A stretch of DNA of 51,403 nt from Oceanibaculum indicum P24 (GCF_000299935.1 NZ_AMRL01000025.1:1-51403); one strand, 5' to 3'. Shown: positions 38,592 to 47,766, counted from the stretch's first letter. The notes: generated by a model from the sequence alone, not told the origin. Numbers and translations are program-made.

Positions 38592-38779
38592 CTTGTAGTG
38601 GCGCCCCGGGATTTACACTTCTTTAAAGTAGCCAGGATTATTATCCGCCTGATCCGGCCCGGAAATGCCGAGCCGGAGGCGTGAAGTGCCGTTTTTTCTT
38701 TATGTAGTAGGGGGAATAGGCTAACCCTACCATTCATAGCGGCTGACGCATTTATCCACCACCCATTGGCGACGCCCGC

Positions 38780-39706
38780 ATGCAACATCTCACTGTCGAG
38801 CACAGCACCATCTATCGCTACGCGCGTCCCGTGCGGTTCGGCGAGCACCGGCTGATGTTCCGCCCGCGGGACAGCCATGATATCCGGCTGATCTCGACCG
38901 GCATCAAGATCACGCCACCGGCGGAAATCCGCTGGCTGCACGATGTGTTCAACAATTCCATCGCGATTGCCTCCTTCTCCGACATGGCGGACACGCTGGA
39001 ATTCGTGAGCACCATCACGCTGGAGCATTATGGCGGCGATTATCCGGACCTGACGCTGGCGCCCTATGCGCGGATTTTCCCCTTCACCTATTCGGGGGAG
39101 GAGATGGCGGATCTCGGCCGCACGCTGGAGCGGCATTACGAGGATCCGGAGCATGAAGTGCTGGAGTGGGCCCGCCAGTTCCTGAACCGGGAAGGCGAAA
39201 CCCACACCTACGATATGCTGATCGCGATGAATTCGGCGATCAATGCGCGATTCTCCTACGCACGGCGCTACGATCTCGGCACCCAGCCGCCGCTGGAGAC
39301 GCTGCGCAAGGGTAGCGGCAGCTGCCGGGACTTCGCGCTGCTGATGATGGAAGCGGTACGCAGCCTCGGCCTCGCTGCCCGGTTCGTCTCCGGCTATCTC
39401 TATGATCCGGTCCTGGATGGCGGCAGCGAGTCCATGGTCGGCGCCGGCGAGACGCATGCCTGGGTCCAGGTCTATCTGCCGGGTGCCGGCTGGGTGGAGT
39501 TCGACCCGACGAACGGGCTGATCGGCGGCGCCAACCTGATCCGCGTCGCGGTGGCGCGTGATCCGTCCCAGGCGGTTCCGCTGCAGGGCTCCTTCTTCGG
39601 TGCCGCCAGCGACTTCATCGATATGGAAGTGAAGGTGACGGTCACCGCCCGCCAGGCAGGGCAGGGGGCTTCCCCGACATCACGGCCGCTGGTGGCGACG
39701 CTCTAG
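38780..39706 (+). CDS. Transglutaminase-like cysteine peptidase family protein
   Basis: A 308-aa protein. The N-terminal beta domain (about 1-150; LTVEHSTIYRYARPVRFGEHRLMFRPRD) is that of bacterial transglutaminase N-domains. The core has the triad Cys182 in GSGSCRDFA, His226 in ETHAWVQVYLPG and Asp242 in WVEFDPTNG. No signal peptide is seen, so it is probably cytosolic. Members of this group often act as peptidases, some alongside ATP-grasp/DUF403 genes, but none is here. No clear ribosome site precedes the ATG. It converges on the PAS kinase gene with an 8-base gap. Confidence 0.88.
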   Translation: MQHLTVEHSTIYRYARPVRFGEHRLMFRPRDSHDIRLISTGIKITPPAEIRWLHDVFNNSIAIASFSDMADTLEFVSTITLEHYGGDYPDLTLAPYARIFPFTYSGEEMADLGRTLERHYEDPEHEVLEWARQFLNREGETHTYDMLIAMNSAINARFSYARRYDLGTQPPLETLRKGSGSCRDFALLMMEAVRSLGLAARFVSGYLYDPVLDGGSESMVGAGETHAWVQVYLPGAGWVEFDPTNGLIGGANLIRVAVARDPSQAVPLQGSFFGAASDFIDMEVKVTVTARQAGQGASPTSRPLVATL

Positions 39707-39714
39707 AGGTTTCC

Positions 39715-42480
39715 TCAGTTCTGGGCGGCGGGCACGAAGGTGCGTTCCGCCGGGAAGCGGACGGTAACGGTGGTGCCGGTGCCCGGGGTGCTGTCCAGCA
39801 CCATGCTGCCGCCATGCAGCTCAACCATGGACTTTGTCAACGGCAGGCCAAGGCCGGTGCCGTCATATTTGCGGTGCAGGCTGCTGTCGATCTGGGTGAA
39901 GGGCAGCATCGCCTTCTTCAGGTCGGCTTCGCTCATGCCGACGCCGGTATCGGCGACCTTCATGACAATCCCGCCCGCCTCAAGCTGAGCGGACAGCGTC
40001 ACCGTGCCACCCGGCCCGGTGAACTTGATCGCATTGGACAGCAGGTTCAGCAAAATCTGCCGCAGCCGCTGACGGTCGCCCCGCAGGCCGGGCGTATCCG
40101 CCGGCAGCGACTGCTCAAGCGTCAGCTCGGCACCCTGCAGGCGCGGTTGCAGAAGTCGCGTGCAGGATGCGAACAGCTCCGACAAATCAACCACCTCGTC
40201 GATCATGTCGATCTTGCCGGCCTCGGCCTTGGACAGGTCGAGGATGTCGTTGATGATACGCAGCAGGTGATTGCCGCTGTCATTGATGTCGGTTGCATAT
40301 TCCCGGTAGCGCGAATCGCCCAACGGCCCGAACAGCTCGTCGCGCAGGATTTCCGAGAAACCGATCACCGCGTTCAGCGGCGTGCGCAGCTCATGGCTCA
40401 TATTGGCCAGGAACTCTGACTTGGCACGGCTGGCGGTCTCGGCGCGGTCCTTGGCCTCGTAGAGCTGGATCTCGGTCATCTTGCGGGCGGTGACATTGGT
40501 CAGCGCGCCGACCGTGCGATAGACACCCTCCGGCCCGCGCAGCCCGGCGCCGCGGTCATGTACCCAGCGGATGACGCCATCGTCGCCGTGAATCCGGTAT
40601 TCGCAGGAGAAGCGCTGATTGACGCCCGCCAGATGCGCCTCCCAGGCATGGCGGTAGCGCGGCAGGTCTTCGTCATGCACGCGCTCCAGCCAGTGTGCCC
40701 GGGGGATCACCGCCTCGTCGCCGAGGATGCCCGCCACCTCCCGGAAGCGCGACGAGACAAACAGCACGTCGCCCTGGCTCTGCACCCATTCATAGACGCC
40801 CTCATTCGCTCCGGCGAGCAGCAGCGCGTGCCGCTCCTCGCTGCGCCGCAGGGCCTGCTCGGCCAGCTTGCGTTCGGTAATGTCGGTGGCGCCGCCGATC
40901 AGACGGATGACACGGCCGCTGTCCGGGTCGATGTCGGGTCGGGCATAGACACGCAGCCAGCGCATGACGCCGCTGGGGTCGATAATGCGGAATTCGTCGG
41001 TGGCGGGATGCCCTTCCATGATGCGCTGCCGGCGCTGGCGCAGCATGCCGATATCTTCCGGATGGGCGTGGTTGCCCCACCAGACGTCCGGTACCTTGTC
41101 GGCCAGGGGGATGAAATTCTCGCCGCCCAGCGAGCCTGCGTGCCATTCCAGATTGGCCGTACCGTCCGGGTCTATGCGATAGGAATAGACCAGGTCGGAG
41201 GTCAGCTCGGAGATCACGCGGTAGCGGTGTTCGCTGGCATCGCGCAGGGCCTCGTCGCGCTTGCGGCCGGTGATGTCGCGGCCAACCCCGCGATAGCCGG
41301 TGATTGTGCCCGCCTCATCGCGGATCGGCACGCCCGAGGCCTGGACCCAATAGCGCGCGCCATCCGACCCCAGGAAGGAATATTCCAGGTCCTGGAACGC
41401 CTCCCCGCGATCCATATGCGCCTGCACCTTCCCGACGAAGTCGGTGTCTGCGTCAATGGAGGCCAGCAGGTCGTGCCGGCTGTGTCCCAGCAGCGTTTCC
41501 TTCGACCAGTTGCGTTCGGCGAATGGTCCGGTCAGCCGGCGGAACTCCAGGAAGGTATAGGTCTGGGTCATGTCGGTTTCCCAGAACCAGTCCGCGCTGC
41601 ACTGCGCGAAATCCTGGAAGCGCTCCTCGCTCAGCTTCAGGTTCTGCTCGATGCGGTAGCGTTCCGTGATGTCGGTATAGAGCGTCACGAAGCCGCCATC
41701 GGGTAGCGGCGTATCGCGGATTTCCAGCACCGTGCCGTTCGGCCGCCGGCGCACGAAGATTCGCGCCTTCGCCTCGCGTACGCTCGCCACCCGTTTGGCG
41801 ACGATGGCGTCGATCTCGCCGCTGCCGTGCTCGCCGCGTTCGGCATTCAGGCGCACCAGCTTTTCGAACGGGTCGCCGATGGCGAACTGTTCCGGTGTCA
41901 GGTCCAGAAGCTCAAGGAACCGCTTGTTGAAGCTGGTCACCCGCATGTCGCCATCGATGATGGCGATGCCCTCCGCCATATGGTCGAAAGTGGCCCGCAG
42001 CATCGCGGCATTGCGGTCCGATACGGCCTGTGAGCGCGCGGTGTCGGTGACATCCGTGCAGACGCCGCGATAGCCGGTAAACCGGCCTTGCGCGTCGAAG
42101 CGCGGGTTGCCGTTGGCGCGGATGAAATGCCGTTCGCCCTTCGGGTCGATATACAGGAAATTGAAGTCGCGGAACGGCTCGTGGGCATTGGCCGTCGCCA
42201 GCTGGCGCTGCCAGAGCGGCAGGTCGAAGGCCGCGTTCAGGACGTCGAAGACGGAACGGCCATAGACCTGCTCCGGCGGCAGGCCCAGTACCTCCAGGCC
42301 GCGGCTGGAGATCATCGTGAACCGGTGCTGTGCGTCGGTCTCGTAGATCCAGTCCGCGACCACATCCAGAAAGTCGCGCAGCCGGTTTTCCACGGCCTGC
42401 AGCTGGTTGCGCAGCAGGGCGTTCTGGCTCGCCAATTCATCCAGATGCGTCACCGGATATATCGATACCGACTCCGTCAC
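39715..42480 (-). CDS. Soluble multi-PAS sensor histidine kinase
   Basis: A 921-aa kinase with no membrane helix, so it senses inside the cell. About five PAS domains lie at 33-150, 160-275, 285-405, 410-540 and 550-670, the last four closing with the DIT-R linker type (DITERYR, DITGRKR, DITERKL, NVTARKM). The dimerisation domain has the phospho-acceptor His696 in MSHELRTP; the ATPase domain has NLLSNAIKFT, VADTGVGM and GTGLGLPL. No receiver is fused and no regulator is adjacent. The GTG at 42480 follows AAAGGG seven bases upstream; a GTG at 42510 has no ribosome site. PAS 2 looks like a PAS_7 type. Confidence 0.9.
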   Translation of the reverse strand: MTESVSIYPVTHLDELASQNALLRNQLQAVENRLRDFLDVVADWIYETDAQHRFTMISSRGLEVLGLPPEQVYGRSVFDVLNAAFDLPLWQRQLATANAHEPFRDFNFLYIDPKGERHFIRANGNPRFDAQGRFTGYRGVCTDVTDTARSQAVSDRNAAMLRATFDHMAEGIAIIDGDMRVTSFNKRFLELLDLTPEQFAIGDPFEKLVRLNAERGEHGSGEIDAIVAKRVASVREAKARIFVRRRPNGTVLEIRDTPLPDGGFVTLYTDITERYRIEQNLKLSEERFQDFAQCSADWFWETDMTQTYTFLEFRRLTGPFAERNWSKETLLGHSRHDLLASIDADTDFVGKVQAHMDRGEAFQDLEYSFLGSDGARYWVQASGVPIRDEAGTITGYRGVGRDITGRKRDEALRDASEHRYRVISELTSDLVYSYRIDPDGTANLEWHAGSLGGENFIPLADKVPDVWWGNHAHPEDIGMLRQRRQRIMEGHPATDEFRIIDPSGVMRWLRVYARPDIDPDSGRVIRLIGGATDITERKLAEQALRRSEERHALLLAGANEGVYEWVQSQGDVLFVSSRFREVAGILGDEAVIPRAHWLERVHDEDLPRYRHAWEAHLAGVNQRFSCEYRIHGDDGVIRWVHDRGAGLRGPEGVYRTVGALTNVTARKMTEIQLYEAKDRAETASRAKSEFLANMSHELRTPLNAVIGFSEILRDELFGPLGDSRYREYATDINDSGNHLLRIINDILDLSKAEAGKIDMIDEVVDLSELFASCTRLLQPRLQGAELTLEQSLPADTPGLRGDRQRLRQILLNLLSNAIKFTGPGGTVTLSAQLEAGGIVMKVADTGVGMSEADLKKAMLPFTQIDSSLHRKYDGTGLGLPLTKSMVELHGGSMVLDSTPGTGTTVTVRFPAERTFVPAAQN

Positions 42481-42555
42481 ACGAGGACCCTTTCGCCCGA
42501 CCGCGGGCACAAATCAATGGCACCGGGACTCTGCCCGGAATCATACATGAAAGGG

Positions 42556-42587
42556 ACAATAGACGGTATTTCTTAACAAAGACTTAG
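42556..42587 (-). promoter_or_regulatory. CtrA-like box and -10 element upstream of the PAS kinase
   Basis: TTAA (42573-42576) and TTAG (42584-42587) are separated by exactly seven bases, one mismatch from the CtrA consensus TTAA-N7-TTAA. Read toward the kinase, TATTGT (42556-42561) follows 11 bases later as a possible -10. The region is divergent, so the box could also affect the bactofilin gene 190 bases away. This is a sequence match only. Confidence 0.45.
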
Positions 42588-42777
42588 CCAAATAGATTGG
42601 GGTACCGCGCATTGTGACAGGGCTGCGGCAGCCGGCCACAAACTTGCCGTGCCACCCCCTTATCCCTGCCATGCCGGAGGCCTATCCGGGACAGGTCATG
42701 CGCCGCACGGGCCGGCAGTTCGCCCAAACAATGGCCGGGCGGCGGCAGGACATCATCATGCGAGAGAGGGAAGTGAC

Positions 42778-43455
42778 ATGCTGGATGCGCTGCGCCGTCG
42801 CAAGACGGAAGACAAGAACGATTCCGACGGAAGGCAAGAGGCTCAGAGCCCCACCCCGACCACCTCATCCGCCCCGACACAGAAGGCAACAACCATGGAA
42901 AACAGGAAGCCCGCCAGCCCGACGGGCGGTTACATGCCGGTACCGGATCGCCGACCGCCGGCCATCCCGAAGCCCTTCGGCGGTTCGTCCGCCGACAATG
43001 AGGAGGAGGGCAGCCGGCTGATCGTCGGCCGGAATATCCAGCTGAAGGGGGAAATCACCGCCTGCGACACGCTGGTCGTCGAAGGCCGGGTCGAGGCGTC
43101 GATGAACAGCCGCATGATCCAGGTGTCGGAGGCGGGCCTGTTCGACGGCGAGGCGACGGTGGAAACGGCGGAGATCGCGGGACGCTTCGAGGGCAGCCTG
43201 ACCGCGCGCGAAAGGCTGCTGGTACGCTCCACCGGCAAGATCACCGGCAAGGTCCGCTATGGCCGTGTGGAGATCGAGGATGGCGGCGAGATCGCCGGCG
43301 AGATCGGCGTGCTGTCGACCGATGCCCGGGAAAAGTCCGGCGCCACACCGGCGTCACCAGGGACGAAATCGGGCGATGGGGCCGCTGCGTCGGCCCGGCC
43401 ACCGGTGCCGAATGGCGCAGATTCTCCGCCTGGCGCAAAGGCCAGCGTCGGCTGA
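42778..43455 (+). CDS. Bactofilin, polymer-forming cytoskeletal protein
   Basis: A 225-aa bactofilin. The central beta-helix domain (about 80-185) shows the repeating short strands: IVGRNIQLKGEITACDTLVV, EGRVEASMNSRMIQVSEAG, GEATVETAEIAGRFEGSLTA, GKITGKVRYGRVEIEDGGEI. Both ends are disordered and rich in Pro, Ser, Lys and Gly. Bactofilins form nucleotide-free filaments used in stalk growth, cell shape or polar placement. No M23 peptidase partner is adjacent. The ATG at 42778 follows AGAGGGAAG; the longer frame from 42649 lacks such a site. Confidence 0.92.
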   Translation: MLDALRRRKTEDKNDSDGRQEAQSPTPTTSSAPTQKATTMENRKPASPTGGYMPVPDRRPPAIPKPFGGSSADNEEEGSRLIVGRNIQLKGEITACDTLVVEGRVEASMNSRMIQVSEAGLFDGEATVETAEIAGRFEGSLTARERLLVRSTGKITGKVRYGRVEIEDGGEIAGEIGVLSTDAREKSGATPASPGTKSGDGAAASARPPVPNGADSPPGAKASVG

Positions 43456-43474
43456 TAGCGATGGTGCGGGAAAA

Positions 43475-43550
<76 letters not shown>

Positions 43551-43663
43551 GCCGGTGGGAAGCGGCGATATAAGAGAGATCGTCCGCCCCTGTCAAGCGC
43601 CCCTGTTAAGAAGGGCGGTGCGGCAGAATCCAAAGAACTGCCGCACCGCCGTTTTCACTGCCG

Positions 43664-44014
43664 TCAGACGGCGGCGACGACGCCGATCTCGACCCAGAAA
43701 TCCGGGGTGGCGAGGTTGGATTCCACGCAGGCGCGCGCCGGAGTGTTGCCCTGTGCAACCCAGGCATCCCAAACCGCGTTCATCTCATTGAAGAAACGCA
43801 TGTCGGTCAGCCAGATGGTGGCGGACAGCAGCTTCGTCTTGTCGGTGCCGGCCTCGGCCAGCAGCGCGTCGATGCGGTCCAGGATGTTCTTGGTCTGCTC
43901 GGTGACCGACTTGCCCGGCGCATCAATGGCGACCTGGCCGGCGAGATAGACGGTGTTGTTATGAATGACGGCCTGGCTCATCCGCGGGCCGGCCTGGAGG
44001 CGCTTGATGCTCAT
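43664..44014 (-). CDS. RidA-family enamine/imine deaminase
   Basis: A 116-aa YjgF/YER057c/UK114 protein. It has the family start-of-fold NNTVYLAGQVAIDAPGKSVTEQTKNIL, the ATIWLTDMRFFNEMNAVWDAW middle and the conserved Arg in PARACVESN. Members hydrolyse reactive enamines from PLP enzymes. Sequence in the ligand pocket (WVEIGVVAAV end) is closer to the Rid2/3-like groups than to E. coli RidA, so the exact substrate is uncertain. AAGGGA precedes the ATG at 44014; the longer frame to 44143 is not needed. It is divergent from the stress protein gene. Confidence 0.9.
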   Translation of the reverse strand: MSIKRLQAGPRMSQAVIHNNTVYLAGQVAIDAPGKSVTEQTKNILDRIDALLAEAGTDKTKLLSATIWLTDMRFFNEMNAVWDAWVAQGNTPARACVESNLATPDFWVEIGVVAAV

Positions 44015-44195
44015 GTCGCGTATCCCTTGCTTGGTGATGGAACGGCGGGCGGCGCCGGGAGGCGCCATGCCGAGGAAAGTGGCCGCATGGTGCGTCAGGC
44101 CGGCGCGCCATGCAACCGCTGTCGGGAGTATGCGCGCATGCATGTGGCGAATTCTCCGGTGATGCGTCGGACGAATGGCGATATGCTTCCCCTAA

Positions 44196-44222
44196 CCCCA
44201 TGTGGGGATTCCATGTGGGGAA
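44196..44222. promoter_or_regulatory. Direct/inverted repeat in the ridA - usp control region
   Basis: CCATGTGGGGA occurs twice (44198-44208 and 44211-44221) with a 13-base period. The first is part of the palindrome CCCCATGTGGGG (44196-44207); the second lies in an imperfect dyad TTCC...GGAA. It is 40 bases ahead of the universal stress protein start. It looks like an operator, with an unknown regulator. Confidence 0.45.
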
Positions 44223-44261
44223 TGGCCGGGGAACGGACCAAAACAATAAAGGAGCGGCGAC

Positions 44262-45125
44262 ATGACCTTCCGCAATATTCTGGTGCCGATCGAGGATAGT
44301 GCACTGCTCCCCTCCATGCTGCAGTGCGCCTTCCTGACGGCGAAGCGCTTTGCCGGCAGCATCGAGGGCATGCCGATCCGCCGCGCCCTGCTGGAGGTGG
44401 TGGCCGTCGGCCCTGACGGGTTCGTCGGCGCGACCGCGCATCTGGTCGAGGATTTCGAGCGCGACGAGGCGACCCGCGCGCAGCGTTGCAAGGACAAGTT
44501 CACCGGCTTCATGAAGGATCACGGCATCACGCTGGTGGAGCCGCTGACCGCGATGGAAGACGTCACGGCGAGCTGGAACGAGCAGGGCGCACCCGGCGAT
44601 GCCGTGGTTGGCAATCGCGGTCGCCTGTTCGATGTGATCGTCGTTGGCCGGCCCGCCCGCGACACGTCCACGCCGCGCATGAGTACGCTGGAGGCCGGGT
44701 TGTTCGACAGCGGGCGGCCGCTGCTGATCGCCCCGCCCTCGGCCCCGCAGGCGCTGGGCGAGACCGTCGTGATCGCCTGGAACGGCAGCACGGAGACGGC
44801 GCGCACCATCGCCTTCGCCGATGCCTTCCTGAAGGCGGCGAAGAAAGTCGTCGTGCTGTCGGTCGAGGGCGCCATGGTGCCCGGCCCAACCGGGGCGGAG
44901 CTGGCACAGTACCTCACCCGCAAGGGCATCGCCGCCGAGCACAAGGACATCCTGAACCCGGACAAGCCGGCCGGCGAGGTGATGCTGCGCGAGGCGATGG
45001 CAGCAGGTGCCGACCTGCTGGTGAAGGGCGGCTACACGCAGAGCCGCGTGCGCCAGATGATCTTCGGCGGCGCCACCAGCCATATCCTGGCAAACGCCGA
45101 AATCCCGGTCTTCATGGCGCATTGA
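44262..45125 (+). CDS. Universal stress protein UspA family
   Basis: A 287-aa cytosolic stress protein with two tandem Usp-like halves. The first starts MTFRNILVPIEDSALLPSML and the second near residue 160 (ETVVIAWNGSTETARTIAFA). The C-terminal ATP-site-like loop GGYTQSRVRQMIFGGAT deviates from the GxxG-9-G(S/T) pattern (Thr at the second Gly), so nucleotide binding is uncertain. AAAGGAGCGG precedes the ATG. It is a single-gene unit downstream of a repeated operator-like element. Confidence 0.88.
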   Translation: MTFRNILVPIEDSALLPSMLQCAFLTAKRFAGSIEGMPIRRALLEVVAVGPDGFVGATAHLVEDFERDEATRAQRCKDKFTGFMKDHGITLVEPLTAMEDVTASWNEQGAPGDAVVGNRGRLFDVIVVGRPARDTSTPRMSTLEAGLFDSGRPLLIAPPSAPQALGETVVIAWNGSTETARTIAFADAFLKAAKKVVVLSVEGAMVPGPTGAELAQYLTRKGIAAEHKDILNPDKPAGEVMLREAMAAGADLLVKGGYTQSRVRQMIFGGATSHILANAEIPVFMAH

Positions 45126-45167
45126 GCGGGCTTAAAGGTTTATATCTCGGCGATTGCTTCTCTCAGA

Positions 45168-45283
45168 CCGTCATTCCCGGGCTTGTCCCGGGAATCCAGG
45201 CTTCCGTTCGCTCCGGCACTGATCCAGTAAGCTGAACCCTGGACCCCCGATGCGCCCTTGGGCAACAAGTGCGGGGGTGACGG
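45168..45283 (+). repeat. Structured intergenic repeat, copy C
   Basis: Third copy of the family at 4327 and 6483, in the same orientation. It keeps the CCGTCA / TGACGG ends, hairpin 1 (TTCCCGGG / CCCGGGAA) and the TCCAGG / CCTGGA stem. Hairpin 2 is longer: an extra GCCC-TT-GGGC stem-loop is inserted between the CCCCCG and CGGGGG arms. Confidence 0.85.
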
Positions 45284-45308
45284 CTATAGAGCGAGGGGAA
45301 CTCTCTAA

Positions 45309-45455
45309 CCCTCTCCCCTTGCGGGAGAGGGTGGTGAGCGTCAGCGAACCGGGTGAGGGGGCGGCTCTGCCGGTGCGGCACCCCTCACCCAGCTTCGCCT
45401 AGTCTCGGCTTCGCCTCGCCAAGGCTGCGCAACCCTCTCCCGCAAGGGGAGAGGG
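45309..45455. repeat. Large imperfect palindrome with hairpin ends
   Basis: Both ends are perfect 9-bp hairpins (CCCTCTCCC / GGGAGAGGG at 45309-45331 and 45433-45455) whose 5-nt loops CTTGC and GCAAG are complementary, so the ends are also inverted copies of each other. Inner arms GGGTGAGGGG and CCCCTCACCC add to the dyad. This type of CCCTCTCCC element is widely dispersed in proteobacterial genomes. A terminator role between convergent genes is likely. Confidence 0.8.
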
Positions 45456-45486
45456 AAGCTTTCTGTAAAAGCCCTTCCGCGCTTTC

Positions 45487-47766
45487 CTACCGCCCGCGTT
45501 TCGGTGCCTTCTTGCCACCCTGCCGGCCGCCCTTGCCACGCGCGGCGGGTGGTTTGCCGCGCTGCAGCTTGCGAACGGATTTTTTGCCGGTCAGCGGGCC
45601 GCCGGCAGCGCCTTGGGTGCCGCCGCCCAGCAGCTCGAACAGCAGGCCACCGGTCACCTGATCAGCCTCCGCCAGCCGCACCTCGACCCGGTCGCCCATG
45701 GTCAGCGTCAGCCCGCGTGCCCGGCCGATCAGCCGGTGATGCGCCTCGTCATGATCGTAATAATCCGCCGGCAGGGTGCGGATCGGGATGAAGCCGTCCG
45801 CCCCGGTCTCGTCCAGCGTGACGAACAGGCCGAAGCGCGTCACGCCATTGATCCGGCCCTCGAAGCTGGCGCCCACCCGGTCGGCCATGAAGGCGGTGAC
45901 GAAACGGTCGATGGCGTCACGCTCGGCATGCGCGGCGCGGCGTTCGGTGATCGAGATATGCTCGCCCATCTCGTTGAAGCGCGGCAGTTCCTCGTCGGAC
46001 AGGGCGCCGGTGCCGAGCTTCAGGCCGCGGATCAGCGCGCGGTGCACCAGCAAGTCGGAATAGCGCCGGATCGGCGAGGTGAAATGCGCGTAGCGCTGCA
46101 GGGCCAGGCCGAAATGCCCCAGATTGTCCGGGCTATAGACCGCCTGCGCCTGGGAACGCAGCACGAGCTGGTTCACCATCTGCTCGTTCGGGCCGCCCTT
46201 CACCTGCCGCAGGATGCCGTTGAACTGCTTCGGCGTCATGACCTGGCCCCGGGCGAGGTTCACCTCGATGCCGTGCAGCACCTCGCGCAGCCCCTCCAGC
46301 TTTTCCGGGTCCGGTTCGTCATGGACGCGGTACATGCAGGGCAGGCGTAGGCTCTCGATGGTCTCCGCCGCGCAGACATTGGCGAGGATCATGAATTCCT
46401 CGATCAGCTTGTGGCTGTCGAAGCGGTCGCGCAGACGGATCGCTGCCACCCTGCCATCCTCGCCCAGCACCACCTGCCGTTCGGCGAGGTCCAGCTCCAG
46501 CGTGCCGCGTGCCCGCCGTGCCTCGTCCAGCGCCTTGTAGGCGCCGTAGAGCGGCTTCAGCACGCTGTCCAGCAGCGGGGCCGTCGTCTCGTCCGGGCGG
46601 CCGTCCATGGCCGCCTGTGCCTGCTCGTAGGTCAGCCGGGCGGCGGAGCGCATCAGCCCGCGCACGAACCGGTGCTTCAGCTTCCGGCCCTTCGCATCGA
46701 CCCACATATGGACAGCCATGCAGGCGCGGTCCTCGTGCGGGCGCAGCGAGCACAGATCGTTGGACAGCGCCTCCGGCAGCATCGGCACCACCCGGTCGGG
46801 AAAATAGACCGAATTGCCGCGCTCGAAGGCACTCTTGTCCAGCGCGTCGGCGGGACGGACATAATGCGCCACATCGGCGATGGCGACCATCAGGTGCCAG
46901 CCGCCGGGATTGGCCGGGTCGGGGTCGGACTCGGCGAACACCGCGTCGTCGAAGTCGCGCGCATCCGCACCGTCGATGGTGACCAGCGGAATGCCGCGCA
47001 GATCCTTGCGCTTGCCGAGTGCGACCGGCTTCGCCTTTTCCGCCTGTTCCAGCGCGGCGGCCGGAAATTCCGTCGGGATGTCGTTGGTGTAAATCGAGAT
47101 CAGGCTGATCGAGCGCGGATTGCCGGTCGAGCCCAGCAGCTCGATCACCTTGGCGCTGTGCAGCCCCAGGCGCGGCGCGCGGATGATCTCCGCCAGCATC
47201 AGGTCGCCCGGCTTGGCGCCGGCGGCGTCGCGCTTTTCGATGCGGTATTCCTGGCGGTGCTTGCGGTCGGTCGGGCGCAGCACGCCGCCATCGCCGGAAA
47301 GATCATAGACGCCCAGCACCCGGTTGGCCGGCCCGCCAAGCTTGCGGATGACGCGGCCTTCATAGAGGTTCGGGCCAACGCGGCGCAGCCGCGCCAGCAC
47401 CCGCTCGCCGGTGGCGACGGACGGGCTGCCCGGCCGGTCCGGCGCCAGCAGGATGCGCGGCGGCTTGCCGGGCTCCTTCCAGACGGCCGGCACGCCGACC
47501 GGCTCGCCATCGGAATCGATCTCCGTCACCTCGACCACGGCGATCTCGGGCAGGCTGCCGGGCTTCGCCACCTTGCGCTTGCGGCCCCGGTCGATGGTGC
47601 CGTCCGATTCCAGTTCGCGCAGCACCTTCTTCAGCAGCATCCGGTCATTGCCGGTGATGCTGAAGGCCCGCGCCACCTCGCGCTTGCCGACCGGCACCGG
47701 GCTTTCACGGATGAAGGTGGCGATCTGCTCGCGCGTGGGGAAAGAGGCGTGCGGTTTCTTCGCCAC
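45487..47766 (-). CDS. rnr: Ribonuclease R
   Basis: A 759-aa 3'-5' exoribonuclease able to degrade structured RNA. An N-terminal winged helix (about 10-65), cold-shock domain, catalytic RNB domain with DGADARDFDDAVFAE near residue 270 and the CSLRPHEDRACM region, an S1 domain (GASFEGRINGVTRFGLFVTLDE near 640) and a basic Lys/Gly/Arg tail are all present. The start is a GTG that follows directly on the topA stop codon. This dprA-topA-rnr order is common in alphaproteobacteria. Confidence 0.95.
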   Translation of the reverse strand: MAKKPHASFPTREQIATFIRESPVPVGKREVARAFSITGNDRMLLKKVLRELESDGTIDRGRKRKVAKPGSLPEIAVVEVTEIDSDGEPVGVPAVWKEPGKPPRILLAPDRPGSPSVATGERVLARLRRVGPNLYEGRVIRKLGGPANRVLGVYDLSGDGGVLRPTDRKHRQEYRIEKRDAAGAKPGDLMLAEIIRAPRLGLHSAKVIELLGSTGNPRSISLISIYTNDIPTEFPAAALEQAEKAKPVALGKRKDLRGIPLVTIDGADARDFDDAVFAESDPDPANPGGWHLMVAIADVAHYVRPADALDKSAFERGNSVYFPDRVVPMLPEALSNDLCSLRPHEDRACMAVHMWVDAKGRKLKHRFVRGLMRSAARLTYEQAQAAMDGRPDETTAPLLDSVLKPLYGAYKALDEARRARGTLELDLAERQVVLGEDGRVAAIRLRDRFDSHKLIEEFMILANVCAAETIESLRLPCMYRVHDEPDPEKLEGLREVLHGIEVNLARGQVMTPKQFNGILRQVKGGPNEQMVNQLVLRSQAQAVYSPDNLGHFGLALQRYAHFTSPIRRYSDLLVHRALIRGLKLGTGALSDEELPRFNEMGEHISITERRAAHAERDAIDRFVTAFMADRVGASFEGRINGVTRFGLFVTLDETGADGFIPIRTLPADYYDHDEAHHRLIGRARGLTLTMGDRVEVRLAEADQVTGGLLFELLGGGTQGAAGGPLTGKKSVRKLQRGKPPAARGKGGRQGGKKAPKRGR

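Larger units (their letters stand above)
45126..45486. other. Convergent intergenic region filled with two repeat families
   Basis: The 361 bases between the convergent usp and rnr genes hold structured repeat copy C (45168-45283) and, 25 bases on, a second palindromic repeat (45309-45455). No gene is visible. Several stems are GC-rich enough to stop transcription from either side. Confidence 0.75.
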
